A stretch of 64,000 bases of DNA from Galerina marginata (GCA_023014335.1 JAECYW010000033.1:62001-126000); one strand, 5' to 3'; shown: positions 1 through 13,466, counted from the first letter of the stretch. Made by a program: numbers and translations. Notes: a model not told the origin generated them from the sequence alone.

Positions 1-1213
1 CGAGCGACAACAATGTTTCCATTTTGTTTACTGTGTAGGGAATGTTGGAGAGCAGCTCGAGGGCAAGGACCTGTATAGCGGCCTCTGGATTAACCACAGA
101 CGAAAAGATATGGATGTACAGAGCGTCAAGTTCGGCAAAAGGCAGCTCATGTTGCGCAGGACGGATTCCAAGGATAATTTCTAAGCGCTGAGGTGGGCGA
201 TAACGAGTGGATTTAACAAATTTAACCACCGTCGAAGCGTAAATAAACTGGCCTGAAGATTTATCAACTAGGACCTTTAAGGCGTCCTCGGACGGCCAGA
301 TGGCTGGAATCTGGGCACGAAATGGATGGGAATTCTTGATTTCGATGAATTTGTCACGGAGAAAAAGTCGAATATCTTCAGATTGGAGGTAGTCATCATC
401 GAGGGGATTTCAAGTCGAGATTTGACTTAGGTACCCGAAACAGAAGGCAGTTCGGATGTCAGGCTCGGGGCGACTTGCGACGAGGAATATGAAGGGAAGC
501 TGGTGTTGTCGAAAAGCCTGTGAAATAGCATCTAGGATTTTGATTTGACCGTCCATGTCCTCGCATTCATCTAGACCATCTATAACAACGATACGGGGGG
601 CATTTCGAGTGTTAAAATATCCAGCCCCGATATGCTCTTGAAGAGGTCCAGCAATGAGAGAGGATATCTGTGTTTTGAGCGAGCGGCTAAAAATGAAAGG
701 ATCGTGGTTTATAGCTCCTGCTATCCGATTCCGTATATCCGGAAAACATAAAGAAACCTGATAAGCGATTGTTGCTATCAAGGATCGTCCGTGGTTCCGG
801 GTAAGATCAAGCCTAGAAAAGAAATAAGTGGCAACAAGGATGCCTTCTACCTCGCAGAGCTCTGCAATGGATTGAGCGATGGCGGACTTTCCCGACCCCG
901 CTGGGCCGTAAAGCCACATAATTAATGCATTTCGCGTCTCCGGGTCTGTGCCATGAATCCAATCCATAATTTTGTTGAGTACGGCCACTCGGGTATTTGG
1001 ATGGCATTTCGGAGGGTCGTAAACGTCATCGGAGTCATGGAATGCAGCAGGCGATGTAGCCTCGAGCAGACGGTCGAATGGATCTATAAACCACATATTC
1101 ATTTTTACAACCTCTTGAATTCAACGAGTACTTGTACCTTTAGATATTGTATTGTTTTGGTGAAAGCTTCCGCCTGTGATCAAGATTTGAGAACCGGATA
1201 TTACGCCAGGCAT
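1..1213 (-). pseudogene. NACHT-domain STAND NTPase, copy A (5' part, nonsense codon; runs off the window edge)
   Basis: Predicted NLR-like NTPase of the Agaricomycete NACHT family; such proteins are thought to act in non-self recognition or programmed cell death. Exon 1 is 1138-1213 (start codon at 1213, then the family's ITGG segment). A 54-nt intron (1084-1137, GT-AG) lies at the same place and length in all four copies here. Exon 2 (1083 down to the edge) has the HDS...DPPKCHPNTR linker, Walker A GPAGSGKSAI and Walker B VVIDGLDECED. An in-frame TGA sits at 410-412 where copy C has CGA and copy D GGA. Downstream of it the frame stays open to base 1 and still aligns with the paralogs (NPLDDDYLQSEDIR follows directly). 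The single C-to-T change therefore looks recent. A product, if made, would end just after the NACHT core. The 3' exons lie outside the window. Confidence 0.85.
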
Positions 1214-4128
1214 GACTACGGCGCTCTCGCAAAGGAAAGTCTCGACGATGGAGGAATGAGTTCAAGACGTGGGTGCGCCAAGGTCTGTGGGATGAAATTC
1301 CCTCCTGCTATTGGAGGGAAAAAATAAATTGCATTGCAGTAGAGGCGACGTGGATAAATATAACTGACAGTTGGCGCATCGGATTTCCCATAACATAGAA
1401 GATGCGAACACAGAGGGCAGTGTGAAAGGGCCGCTTCAGTAGTGTTAAACAAGAGCTCAGTTCTAGCACAGAGGTTATCTCAGACCACGACCACGGCGTT
1501 CGTCGATCATCACTGACAAGAATTTATAGCTGACACGTAAAAGCAGTTCTTGTCCTTGATTTACCAGTCTCGTTTTTTCTTCCTTAAATCGTCGATTGAA
1601 ATCAGCATTGATTACTTGATATTCAGTTTTCCAAGAAATGACACTGCCCTCTCCGTCATTTCGCGAGTTTCCTGCCAACCTTCTCAATGGCCCATCACTC
1701 GCCCAGCACCCGAGTAAACCGAAACACCGCCATCGTATAATTTGACCAGTCTACCAGCCAAACTCCCTGATCCCGTACTGCGTACTTCGCTGCTGTTTAT
1801 GTTCGTCTCGGGCAACGGAAACCCGGAAGGAGGGAATACGTTGTTGACCTGGTGTACCAAGCTGGAACGAAAATGTGGGCAAATCCAGGCCAACAAGAAC
1901 TCGTTTCACAATGCGCAGTGTTATTTCCGAGTCAGGATAGGGGAAAATTTGGCAAAGTGGGCCAAATGTGAACGAATGCTGAGGTAGATGATGCAGTGAC
2001 ACTGTTCGCATTGCAGTAGGAAAGGAGTCGCTGGCCCATGAATGGCCGGCTGGCCAGGTTGAAGTTCGAAACTCGGACACGGAACTGTAGAAGGCTATAG
2101 TAAGTTCATTTCTTACTCCATGAGAGAAAAGAAGAGCCGGCCAACTTGCCCAGTTGCCTGTTTCAAGCCCGAATACGTCGAGACTCATGATGGATCACCG
2201 GGTCAAGTCCCCACGCATAGCTGTGCCGCTGCACCCAAAAAGGCGACTGATACAAGCTATGGAATATGTCAGTAGAGTGCTTTTAGTAATAGTATGAAAT
2301 AAGCATGTTCCTTACCTGGAAGCAGGTTGTCGTGGAGGAAGAAGAGTCGTGATGGATTCGGACGCGCCACGTAAGAAAACGGACTGTGTGGATTCTTGAA
2401 CATTCAAGGCGTCGAGCAACCTAAATATGAGGGCGATAAAATTGAGGAATCGGCGTCCATTGGACTGACGTTGAGTTGCTGGGAGCCAGTAGAAAGGAAA
2501 GCATTGCGAAAGTAACATGGCTGTGACTGAAGATGTGGTTGCTGAAGCGCCGCTTAAAATAACGCCTCCCTATTTGCTGGATCAATAGTCGGTCTGATCG
2601 CATAAGGTCGCCCATATCCGGCTTCTCAGATGACCTTCTCACAAATTTTAAGCCATCACAAAACTCTCATCGACCTCTTAATCCTTCGTCTGCGCCGGAG
2701 TGCTACCACCCCAGTCAACTCACTGCACCATTAACGACGCCGCCTTCGAGTCTTTCTTTTGGGCCAATGTCTGACATACTAAGTACTGCACGTTGCGCGA
2801 CAGTCTTCAGAAATCAGTTATTCCTCACTTGCTAGGTCTTTTATGCGTGGATGCCTGCCCGGAAGACCACCTTGGTATTCACGGATACACGAGTCGCAGT
2901 TGAAGGCTACGCAGGTCGTCGGTTCTCTTTCTACTCAACCACTTCGATTGCAGGTATCTACATAGATTTGTCAACCACCCCCTATTTTCTTGGAGATAGT
3001 TCTGACTCGATTTTCTGGCCTTGGTGCTCATAGCTCACCTTCATAACTGTCACCCCCCCACCTGCTCCATCAACTTCGTCATACAGGTGTAACACTGATT
3101 GATTTCTACAATGCACGAGTTGATTTGCAACACACGCAGGATTGTTGGCACAAATACCTTCGCCGAGACCTAAGGAAAGTAATGCTCCTTTGCAGGGCTC
3201 TGCTGTCTGGGCGTGTGGCAGTGGTCGAAATACCTGTGTGTCTGGAAAAAATACTCTGACTTGTACTGGTCTTTTTTGGACAACCAGGCTTTTTCTTGGT
3301 ATTTGTCGAAAATTAACCCTCCGTGGCCAATATGAGCTTTCCATAAGCTTTCCACAAGAGGACAAATTCACAAAATTAAAACCACCAACGGCCCTTGTCG
3401 TACCTTACTTCCCTCAAGAACCACTCACGAAAATGGAGTACCAATGAGCCGTGAACGTATATCCCCAGTAATCATGTACATTGTCCATTTCATAACGCAC
3501 CGATGTCCTCACCAATTTCTTGAACAGTGGCAAATTATTTCAAGAGAACTCTTCATACCTTCAACAGCTCCTCCAGGGACAAAACATGCATCCGGCATGG
3601 TATTCGAACAAAGATCACAGTTGAGTATAGTCGACTTTCTTTCTCTTTTCCTACTTCTCAAATTATTTACTTAGATATTCATTTGATATTGTGCGTTCAT
3701 ATCCCTTTTAGATACCTAATTTCCAGACGGTATATAAATACAGTCTCTGAGAAAGGCTAGTACTCTGGCGGTCCATAGGACGATCTCGAGGAGAACGATG
3801 TGTGTATTGAAAACAGGAAAATTTTGCGGCCCTCTTGAAGTAATTTGTTGAAGTATGAAATGAGATGGATAGACAGGAGGTGTCCTTGAAGAAATTGTGA
3901 GAGGTGCGATGTGTTATGAGATGGGGGATAGGATCTGGATTATGACCAATGAGGAGTGCTCAAACCCGTAAAACTGAGAGGGTGGTTTGGTATCTCGTGA
4001 ACGCGTGAATGGCGACAGAGCCGCAGATATGGGCGCTGTCTATCATATATGACAAATAGTCGAGAACCTGAAGGACAACAATAAGCGGGCATTCAGAATA
4101 AGGTGAATACCCTACAACTTCACCTGTT
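1214..4128. repeat. Duplicated flank, unit 1 (upstream of copy A, downstream of copy B)
   Basis: No convincing gene is seen. The stretch is a diverged relative of 36200-40492 and 29985-33743. An 18-bp block (ggaaacccggaaggaggg) is at 1817-1834, 30447-30464 and 36962-36979. A second conserved block with 'tttgccgagac'-like sequence occurs near 3160, 32830 and 39670. The last 200 bp before the 3' end of copy B also match those before copies C and D (shared 'agtcgagaacctgaaggac'-like and 'ttcagaataaggt'-like blocks). Alignable parts are full of indels that are not multiples of three, so the shared blocks do not behave like coding sequence. Confidence 0.7.
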
Positions 4129-6572
4129 TTAAGATCCCCCTTGTTCCGCCCTAGCCAGGTATCGCGCAATTTCTCGTTTGACGGCTTTTTTCCTATTAGG
4201 GAATTTCCGCGATAACGGGCCAAACGTATGTTGAAACGCCAAGATGGTCAGCTCTTCAGAGATCGCGGCTTGTGGTAGTACATGCACAAGGCATATCAGC
4301 GCCAGGCCAAAGGCACGGTCTGATGTGAACATGTTGGTTGAATTCCAGCGAAACTTCAACATCCTATTATATTTGAGTAACTGCCACTGGAGCATTTGTG
4401 CTACTTCTGAAGAATGCATTTTTTGCACTATTTTGCGCCAGCGCCAAGGTGTGTTTTTTGCTGTATATATTTTCGTTTGAGCGTGGATAAAGATGGTGTT
4501 ATTTGTTCGGATGGTTGGAGATGTACTGGATGAAGTACACTGCTGCGGTTGCATACCGTTCGCTGGTCAATGTGTAAATTCCAGAACGACGAGGGTCCTC
4601 GAAGAATTCCAAAATAAAGCGACGGTAGTCTGGTGAGAAATGTGCCGAGTATGAGAATGAAAGCTTGTCCAGGCTGCGATGAGCTTTACGAAGTGAAAAC
4701 AATTCACGTAACATATTTCGGGGGACATATTCAGCGATCTCCAACTTAAGAATGGAGACCAAGGAAGTCAGACAAGAATCAGCATACATGTTTTCCAGTA
4801 TTCCCATAGCAAAGTGATCAAAACGCTGAAGTTGCTCATTGTAAAGATCAGCAGCACCGTCTATATTCTGAATCATGATTTATTCTCCTTGTAAGCAAAA
4901 GAAATGGAGGGAAATAGGACATACCCATTGACTTATGGTTGCAAATAAGTGAGGAATAAAACCAGGAGCTCCTTGCTCCACTGCATGGCAAGCAAGCGAA
5001 GACTCCACTATCTTTTCTTGAAGCTCCCGAGTAGGGGCAGCACTCTCAATGTGGAAACTGAGATTGAGGATGTTGTCAATCTCCTTAACCCGGGTCAAAT
5101 CTTCATGTAGTGATGAGAAAGCATTCTCGCTAGCAGTGACAGAACCGACCTTTGAGGTAGAAAACAGCAAATTCGGCATGTCGCAATGGAGCATTTATCC
5201 AGAATTGCTTCGACCGAGATGCGTCGAAGAGAAAGTCCCCAAGAGACGCATGAAAAACACGCAGGACGGTGACGATCCCGGAACCGAAAGGGTCCTCACC
5301 CTCCTCGACGGAAACAAGCGATGTTAAATCACATAACAGTACCGGAATATCCCCTGTATCGAGCGACAACAATATTTCCATTTCGTATACTGCGAGGCGA
5401 TATTTGGAGAGGAGCTCGAGGGCAAGGATCTGTACAGCGGCCTCTGGATTAACCACAGACATAAAAATATGCATGTAAAGAGCGTCAAGTTCGGCAAAGG
5501 GCAGCTCATGTTGGGCAGGACGGATTCCGAGGACAATTTCTAAGCGCAGAGGTGGACGATGACGAGTAGATTTAACAAATTTAACCACTGTCGAAGCGTA
5601 AATAAACTGGCCAGAAGATTTGTCGACCAGGGTCCATAAGGTGTCTTCAGATGGCCAAGCGGGTGGAATTTGGGCACGAAATGGATGGAAGTCCTTGATT
5701 TCGGAGAATTTGTCGCGGAGAAAACGTAGAATATCTTCGGATGGGAGGTAGTTATCATCAAGAGGATTTAGAGTGGATACTTGATTGAGGTACCCTAAAT
5801 CGAAGGCACCTCTGATATCGGGTTCCGGGCGACTCGCGATGAGGAATATCAAGGGAAGGTGATGTTGCTGAAGAGATTTCGAAATGGCCGCCAGAATTTT
5901 GACTTGGCTATTCCTGTCCTCGCACTCGTCCAAGCCGTCTATAATAATAACACGCGCGGGGGTTGTGGTGTCGAAATAACCGAAACCATTACGTTCTTGC
6001 AGAGGCTCGACGATAAGGGAAAACATCTGCGACTCAAGCGAGCGGGCGAAGATCAACGGATCATGTTCAATGGTTCCAATTATATGATCCCTAATATCCG
6101 GGAAACATAAAGAAGCTTGGTAGGCGATGGTTGCGATAACTGAATGCCAGTGGTTTCGGGTTGAATCGAACCTGGAGAAGAAGTAGCTCGCGACCAGGAT
6201 GCCTTCCTTAGCACAGAGTTCCGCGATGGATCGAGCGATGGCTGACTTTCCTGACCCCGCTGGGCCATAAAGCCACATAATCAATGCATTTCGTGTTTCC
6301 GGGTCGGCGCCATGAATCCAGTCCATTATCTTGTTGAGAATTGCGACTCGGGTATTTGGGTGGCATTTCGGAGGGTCGTGAACGTCATCGGAGTCATGGA
6401 ATGCTGCAGGCGACGTAGCGTCAAGAAGGCGTTCGAATGGATCTGTAAAACAGGGATTGGTCTTTACGTGTCTGAATTTTAGGCGATTGCGAATACCTTT
6501 AGATCCTTTATTACTCTGGTGAAAGTTGCCCCCTGTGATCAAGATTTGTGAAGCGGATACTTGGCTGGGCAT
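4129..6572 (-). pseudogene. NACHT-domain STAND NTPase, copy B (truncated by frameshift)
   Basis: Four exons: 6497-6572, 5150-6442, 4925-5100 and 4867 downward. The introns are 6443-6496 (54 nt), 5101-5149 (49 nt) and 4868-4924 (57 nt), all GT-AG and matched in position by copies C and D. The protein starts MPSQVSASQILITGG and carries Walker A GPAGSGKSAIARS and Walker B VIIIDGLDECED. Near the 3' end B lacks one base relative to C and D at about 4508-4510 (ttgttcggatgg against ttgttccagatg). The frame therefore stops at 4499-4501 (ends YISNHPNK) after about 637 residues. A second single-base loss is in the T run at about 4453-4458. The sequence from 4498 to 4129 still matches the family tail (ending about RYLARAEQGGS) but out of frame. 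The protein could still fold through the NACHT core; the conserved tail of about 120 residues is lost. Confidence 0.85.
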
Positions 6573-7480
6573 GAGTGAGAAAGGCCACGACAGATGATGG
6601 TAAGACTAGCGATGATGGAGAAATGGGTTCAAGATGTGATCGCGAGGCATCTGCTTTGCGGAATCGTGAGAGCAGACCACAGGGAAAGGGCAGAACTCTA
6701 AACTCCCCATTGGGCTGTAACATCATTCCATAGGGATTATGTTTAGAAGCAATACAGTAGACAAATATAACTAACTCAACAGTCAATGGGGCTCCATTCT
6801 GCGCAGACAAACCAATCGAGATAAATACAGGGAGTAAAGCAAACGGGAAGGGGCAGTGCAACACAGAGGAAATCCAGCTTGTGGTTATGGATGGCCGTTC
6901 TTGTTACTCTTTACCTTGTTGCTTCATTTTCGAAGATTTCGTGATTTCATCCGCCTTGTCGTCCTTCAATTCTTGACCAGAATCTTGATAACTTCTTGCT
7001 ACCCAGTTTCGGACTTTTCCTACGTTATTCCATTGCGTGGCTTTCCTGAAAGAAAATAGCCAAGCGAGCTTGATACGAAGCGAAGAAATAGGTCCTCAAT
7101 TTGAACCTTGAGAACAGCTGGTATTGTACATGTCAGAACCTAGCGACTGTTGACTGATATGTAACTAATATGTAAAGAACGTGAGCGGCCCTACGAGGGG
7201 AGAGAAGTCATATTATGTAGGCGAATCACAACGTGGGCTGCTCAAGCGCATTGATAGGATTGTATCAACCACGAAGTAACGAGAGAATGTTGGACGCCTT
7301 GTATATCGAGCATGTACTCTATAGGAGAAAACAAGCTTGGAAGACTGAAGAAAAATCTAGGGATAGAAAGCCAAAGATGAGAGCAAAAACGACAATAGAA
7401 AATGCTCATTAAACATGACTGAAATAGCAATAGGTGAACAAAACAATTAGAGCGAGTAGGTCCAAATTCCTTGGACCTCA
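6573..7480. repeat. Duplicated flank, unit 2 (truncated, upstream of copy B)
   Basis: Non-coding as far as I can see. About 7195-7400 matches 31150-31330 and 37590-37760: 'accacgaagtaacgagagaa' is near-identical in all three, followed by a 'ggagaaaacaagcttggaaga'-like block. It is therefore part of the NACHT-unit flank. The similarity fades after about 7480, so this flank is much shorter than those of units 1 and 4. Confidence 0.6.
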
Positions 7481-10246
7481 ATGTTGCCCACTACTGGAGC
7501 TTGGTAGATGGCCATATGCGGCATGGAAGGCGAAAAACCTGACAACCGACCAGAAATGGCGCATAAGTAGCATGTGTAAAGCAAAACATAACACGCCCTC
7601 ACATGCTCTGGATCACTAACCATGCCTCATCGTTGAACCCGCACCGTACATACACATCGACCCAACAATGGGGCCATAATTTGTGTTTGCGAACAAGTTA
7701 TTTTCTTGTACTTTATCGATAAGGGTCGTCAGCACCATAAATTTGTCCACTAGTCGTAAGCCAAGAGTTGGTATCTAGTTCTGGTGTTCTTATGCACTGG
7801 GATACAGACGCAGTTCTTCAGCACCGCATTCCTGGCGTATCTTTTGTTACTCGTGGAGCTAAGATATTATGGTGTCTTTGGACTAGTTTGTTAAACCCGG
7901 GGAAAGGTTGAATTTGGTTTCTCAGAACCAGATGCAGCAGACTAAATGTAAGGTAGCGGAAGGAAGTTTGTGTGGATATATACCTTAAATCACTAGAGTC
8001 ACCATCGGTCAGCTTAGCGACCAAAGTAAATATAGTTTGTGTGAGGTAGATTGAAAAAAGCGGCACAAAATATGGTACGTAGTGGCCAGCTTGTGACTAA
8101 ATTCAGCGTCTATATACCACGCCAAATTAGACTCCGAGAAGAGATCCTGTATAGACGAACTCCGGTAGAGCACAACCATTTTATTATAAACAGTATGGCT
8201 TGGTACGAATCCTTAATCTAAGGAGCGACTTGATATGGCCCCTCGTTACCAATTTAGACGAGACAAGAAGTTTATTTCAGTTTTTCCCGCCTAATTTGGA
8301 TACTAACCGTGTTAATTTAGTTGGAAGACACAGATTCGGCAGCACTGGTTACATGGGAGCTATCCCTCTGAGTATCTGAGATTCCCTTATTTCGCCACCT
8401 ATGACCAAATTTGCTGCCGATACAGTTTGCTTGCTCAGTTTTAGGGCTGTATATTCGACGTGCGGTCTTCGCCCTCTTGAATATTGTACCCTCAACCTGA
8501 GCCAGGTTGACTGGATCATATATATCACAGAATTTGGTAGGCATGTTCAGTTCAAAATGAATTCATACACTGCATACCAGATCTGCAAGAACAGTGCTAA
8601 ATATTGTCGGACTCGACAGAATTTTTGGGTCTTGAATCTCACAATTACAAATCCCTCATTCCTGTCAATTTCCACCGCATTTTTCACAATTTTTTTAGAT
8701 CCAATGCTTCTGCTCGGAACAACTGAATTGGTCAGGATTTAGTGTCACTCGACACGGTTTTCTTCATGACCGCATTGCTGGCCGAGAAGTTTGGTGTCTC
8801 TTTACTAAATCCAATATAACTGACTCAATCCGCCGCCTCCCAACCGCATCTTGTCTCCCACACGCACTCCCGTTTCCATCCATCCTCGCAGATGCTCGAA
8901 CAATTCCAGTAATGCTGTAGATACTCACCACTTCTTATAAGACAGAAAATCCAGTACCTATAGACTAGATTTTCCCGTACTCACAATCTTGTTGCCTTCA
9001 GCCCACTTTTCAACGACTGTTAAAACTGTAAATACACGCCACTTTTGCCGACGTCTGTCAAATTTGGTGCCTATCCACTGGTTACAACCAGTTATACCCC
9101 ACAATACATTGTCTCATATTCTGGATTCATTTTCCTTCGCCTCTATTTCGTTTAACTAGCATTATTTTGTAAATACCCGCCACTTTTCATTGACGCCATC
9201 AGATTTGGTGCCTTTACACCAGTCGTAGCTAGTCAGAAGTAAACTTGATCTGGTGCCTCTATACCAATTTACTTTCATATTATAAGCTAATTTTGGTCAC
9301 CTAGACCCAGTTTTCCTCCCCCTCACGTCTGCACTCACTAAACCAAAGGTGAAATTTCGGAGTTTGCTCGTCTGAGCGCCTTTCTCGCGCATCAAACACG
9401 TGGGAAGGCATTATTCCCGCTTTCCCGCCTAATATGGTGACTAATGTTAGCCCAGTGGATGCTGAATGCTTTCCAAATCCACTTGGGTCAGAATAAAATA
9501 GGTTTATTCTGGTCTGTGTTACCAGTACACGCACTTCCCATGGGTATTTAATGCTGAAAATTAAATTTTCATCCGGGTAAAAAGTCATGATTCACTACCG
9601 ACGGCGCGGCGTACAGTGGAATGCTGCACTGGGTGGCTTTATGAAGTTTGCTAATTATGCCTGTATCCATTGCCTTACCCCTAAGCACAAACCTGTCGGA
9701 CAAGTTGGCGGTGACGGACTGAGGGTCTCGAGCATGACAAGGCATGCAATCAATGCATGGCCCGCGGCAGTTTGATGGGCGCCTATTGAGCCTGATGGAA
9801 GAAAGAAGTATACACGAACATATTTAATTTCAAATTAATAGTTTGGCCACGGTCACGTATATTCGTGGTGAAGTATCAATACACTGGATTCTGCTGACTG
9901 CCCCGGAATAGGGTTTTGCTCACCAGATTTAGACACTGAAAAAAAATAGAGTGAGAGATATCTATTCAAAGCTTTCTGTTTCAATCTTGTTGCCTCAACC
10001 TCTTTTATACCAAAATGGTGGCACTTTCTCATCCCTTGCCTTTGAGAATATATAGGGAAACAAATACAGCCTGCTGTTACACAATTTCAGCTTTAGGATG
10101 ATCTCCTCCTACTAATTGTATGCGGCGCCACTCAACCGTCTGTCGAGAATATTTGTTGACTGTTTTCAATGATTATGAATATATATTTTTTGATCGCTCC
10201 CGTTGGCAATTGACTCACCTTTCTCTTCTCCTCCACCTCTTCCCAG
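7481..10246. other. Gene-poor stretch with degenerate repeats
   Basis: No gene is supported. Related segments occur at about 9028-9100 and 9169-9240 (both 'gtaaatac-c-gccacttt...atttggtgcct...cca'), and a weaker pair with 'tttcccgcctaat-tgg' at about 8284 and 9420. The word 'aatttggtgcc' recurs nearby and near 21280. These look like old non-autonomous transposon or satellite remnants, but I see no clear terminal inverted repeats or target duplications. Confidence 0.45.
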
Positions 10247-13200
10247 ATGGCTGATGAGCATCGTCGCATTGTTTTACCCACCGATTCTAACTCACCTCCT
10301 CGTTCAATAAACCTTCTACGTTACGAGGATGGCGTGATTATTAGCCCAACTAGACGAACTAAGACTGTGACCGCCCGTCCCCATGGCGCACCAGGACCGA
10401 AAAAACGCTTGAAATCGGATCACAGGAGTGTAGATACCGTCAATCTCCAGCCTAGATCAACAATGGCCGGCCAACCAGTGTCAAGCAATCTAACTGACGC
10501 CACAGACAGCTCAGGTAAATCTGCAGCACGAACAGATTATTTGTAGCTCCTTCTCACCCTCCTTACTAGATGGGACAGGACCGAGCAGAGTCCAGGAAAT
10601 GCATTTGAACGATGGCAATGAAGACGTTATATCCCTAGAAGATCATTTCTTTGCCCGGGATCCAGGAAAAATAACGGAGTACCAGCACTTTGTCGAAGCT
10701 GTCTTTGCGGCAGAATGTGTTATTTCTCAATTGTCACACCAGATTTTCGTAGTCAACGGGTGGAATGTCTCAACACGAAGCATCACGGTAAACTTAAAGC
10801 TTTATCCATTGGAATTTAGTGAGACCTATCTTTTATTCAGGCTCATTGGTATCATCTCGACCTCATGACAGTTGGATCAAATAAAATTGCCGTATGCATG
10901 TGCCCAACCGGCCGAGCCAAAAATTGTTGTTTTCATACTCAATTCATGCTGGATTACGGGGAGGAAAGGTTTCCACTGCGAGAGAATGTGCCCGGTACGT
11001 CGTCAAAACTTACACCAAACAAGGGCTCATCGACAATTGCTAGCTCTCAACGATGGCGTGATTATTTTCTCCCGATATCAAACTGAGAATAATACGTACC
11101 GAAGTTTGTTATCTGTTCAAGCATCTATCAACCCAACCATTAAGAATAGGGCCGTCGTCGAGCATGTAGGTCTAAACGATGGCTCTGGATCCTGGAGATG
11201 CAACAAGGATCCTAACTTAGTAAACTGCCCACACGTAATCGATGCTCGACACGCGCTTCAGAAGTATATCCAATCAGACCTCAATGCAATCGATCCAGGA
11301 GCAAGTTCAGCGCGTATGCACTATATCAGTAAGTCGAGAGTTTTACATCAGACGACCTTTCTACCCCGAGTCTCAAATTTTATCCCGAAGGTCCAACGCC
11401 TCGACAAGCTAACAGTAATTCAACTGAATCGGTGTCATATCTTTCATTGCCCCCCCCATTGTGGGCTTGAATTCCATCAGATTCTCCAGCTCCGCCAATT
11501 TACCCGCTCTGCCAGGCGCCAGCAATAATACCACTTAACCCAAGCACTGCATCATGTTTCTGCAAACATGTTAGAATACAGCATGACCCATTTCGACCTA
11601 CAGAAACCAGGCCTTGCATCATCTACGGATTAGGCGGCGCTTGGGCATCGACAATCGAAGTCCAGGCCTGTTCCGGGTGTAAGAGATATGTTGGACCTGA
11701 TTGCCGTGAAATTGGGGTTTTTAACTGGAACAACCATATTTTAGTCACGCACCAGCTGTTAGAGGACTACCTCAACGCGTTCACGGCATCGGAAACACCT
11801 ATTACGGCTTGGGTAAATGTCATGTCTCGACGTTACCAGTCGATTGGCTCAACCCCTTTCTTGAAACATACTCCGTTCGGTGCTGTCTGGTTTTCTTATG
11901 TTCGCCTTATCAACCTTCAAGGAGATATGAAATGCCCTGCATGTGGACCAAACCCTGACGTTCTTATATTCGATGGCGTCTCTCTATCATTCAACCAGAG
12001 AAACCTGCTTTCCTGCTTAGAGCCCCCAACCAAGATTCATTCCTCGCATTCACTGGTGAGGGACGATACAGTACGTCTCTGGGGACTTCAGATTATTTTA
12101 GATTCCACCACACGCAAGAATATTAGGCGAATTATCTCTGGGCCGTCCCTCAACTCAGCTGATGTTGCATCAGTGGATCAGGAAATATCGAACGAGTTTT
12201 CATCCCTTGAATTGGATGGAGATGAGTCTGTAGAGTCAGGTTCTTCTCAAGACAAAGAGATACTACAATGCAATAATTCTCGGAGAGAAGCCGCAAAAGA
12301 GCGAAAGCGCCAGGCGCTAATAGCGAGAGTTAAGCTCATTCCGGGAGTCGTGTCAAGTCTCACGGTTATTGATCCAGCACTCGGACATCTCTTCGACCGC
12401 TGGTTTGGACCTGGTGCAGTAGTGAATAAGGAGGTTGTGCCATCGGTTTACCGTTCTCTATTTATTCAGGTGAGCCTTACTTAGCTATTTTGGAATAACT
12501 ACTCATTTGATGCAGATTAGCGCTGAGGAATCGGCTCTTCAGATGATGAACCGCCCCTGCCTTGAACGCCTCAAAGCGTTCATTTTTCTCCAACAAAGGA
12601 ATCGCTTTCACACCTCATTCAGATACCGGCGCTTTATAAAGTTTTGATGTATGAAACCTCGAGATCGAATTCCAACGAAATTTCTCAAGAAACTTATGGT
12701 GTGTGCAAATGGCTCTATCTTCGTGCTGAGACAGTTCGCCGCATGCTTCTTGTCCATGAAACTGAACTCCCGGGTTCACCTTTACAAGAAGGAAATGACG
12801 AATGGCAGAAGGTGAGATCTCACCCAAACCATAGACATAGTCTTCAATTATATGCAGACAGGATGTTTTTATGAAAAACCGCAAATACGATACAGACCAC
12901 AGTACCCCAAGTTACACGAAGATGGAACATCTGACCGCGGATCTGAAAAAAAGGGGGGATGTAGGAAATATTTCTTGAAGTATAGCCCTCGGAAGCTCAC
13001 CGGAGGGATCATGGTCCCATGGTGCACACATAGCATTGCTTATGGGTTCCACTGCATCCCTGTATCTGAAGGCCGAAACGATGTTTTTTCAGCACTTTAC
13101 ACAAGGTGGGAGAAGGCCCCAAAAATCATTCTATATGATTTTGCTTGCGCTCTTCAGCCATACTGTATGCTGCGCGAACCTGCATTCTTTCAAGACACAT

Positions 13201-13466
13201 TATTCGCCATTGATCAGTTCCATGCTCCGGACCACACAAAATGCTGTCCGTCGTCATTCCTGTCCACTTATGCCCAAACAGATTCACGATTAGCGCTCGT
13301 AAACTCTAGTGCTGGAGAGTGCGGAAATGGCGGCCTTGCGAGGATTAGAAAATCAGTCAGCTATATGAATCAAGAACACGCCATCATCTTCACGAGGGTA
13401 TTTTTGTCGATTTGGAATAGGTTACGTATTAGCGATCTATCTAGTGTACTTGATTCTTCGAAATAA
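10247..13466 (+). mobile_element. KDZ-family transposase gene with CxC cysteine clusters (decayed)
   Basis: Recognised from the KDZ (Kyakuja-Dileera-Zisupton) transposase family of basidiomycetes, class II DNA elements. Exons: 10247-10514, 10570-10787, 10841-10994, 11044-11328, 11391-12469, 12516-12811 and 12858-13466; the phases agree except at the breaks below. In order it has a basic N-terminus (PGPKKRLK), a CMCPTGRAKNCCFHTQ cluster, KDPNLVNCPH, CFCKH, CSGCKRYVGPDC and CPACG...IFDGVSLSF. The C-terminal core has TGGIMVPWCTHS, YGFHCIPVSEGRNDVF, IILYDFACALQPYC and SSAGECGNGGLARIRKSVSYM. The family's acidic catalytic residues are probably among IFDG, LYDFAC and GECGNGG. Two defects are seen: an in-frame TGA at 11468-11470 just after a run of eight C, and a frame change at about 12590-12614 (LQQRNRF to LIQIPALYKV). 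The copy is thus probably inactive. I could not identify terminal inverted repeats. Confidence 0.9.

Noticed and set aside
8317..8742. Genes on either strand in 8.3-8.7 kb
   Set aside because: Overlapping frames of similar length on both strands, with no domain, intron or codon signal.
11822..12484. Independent 220-residue gene
   Set aside because: It is the middle of KDZ exon 11391-12469 in the same frame, and not a separate start.
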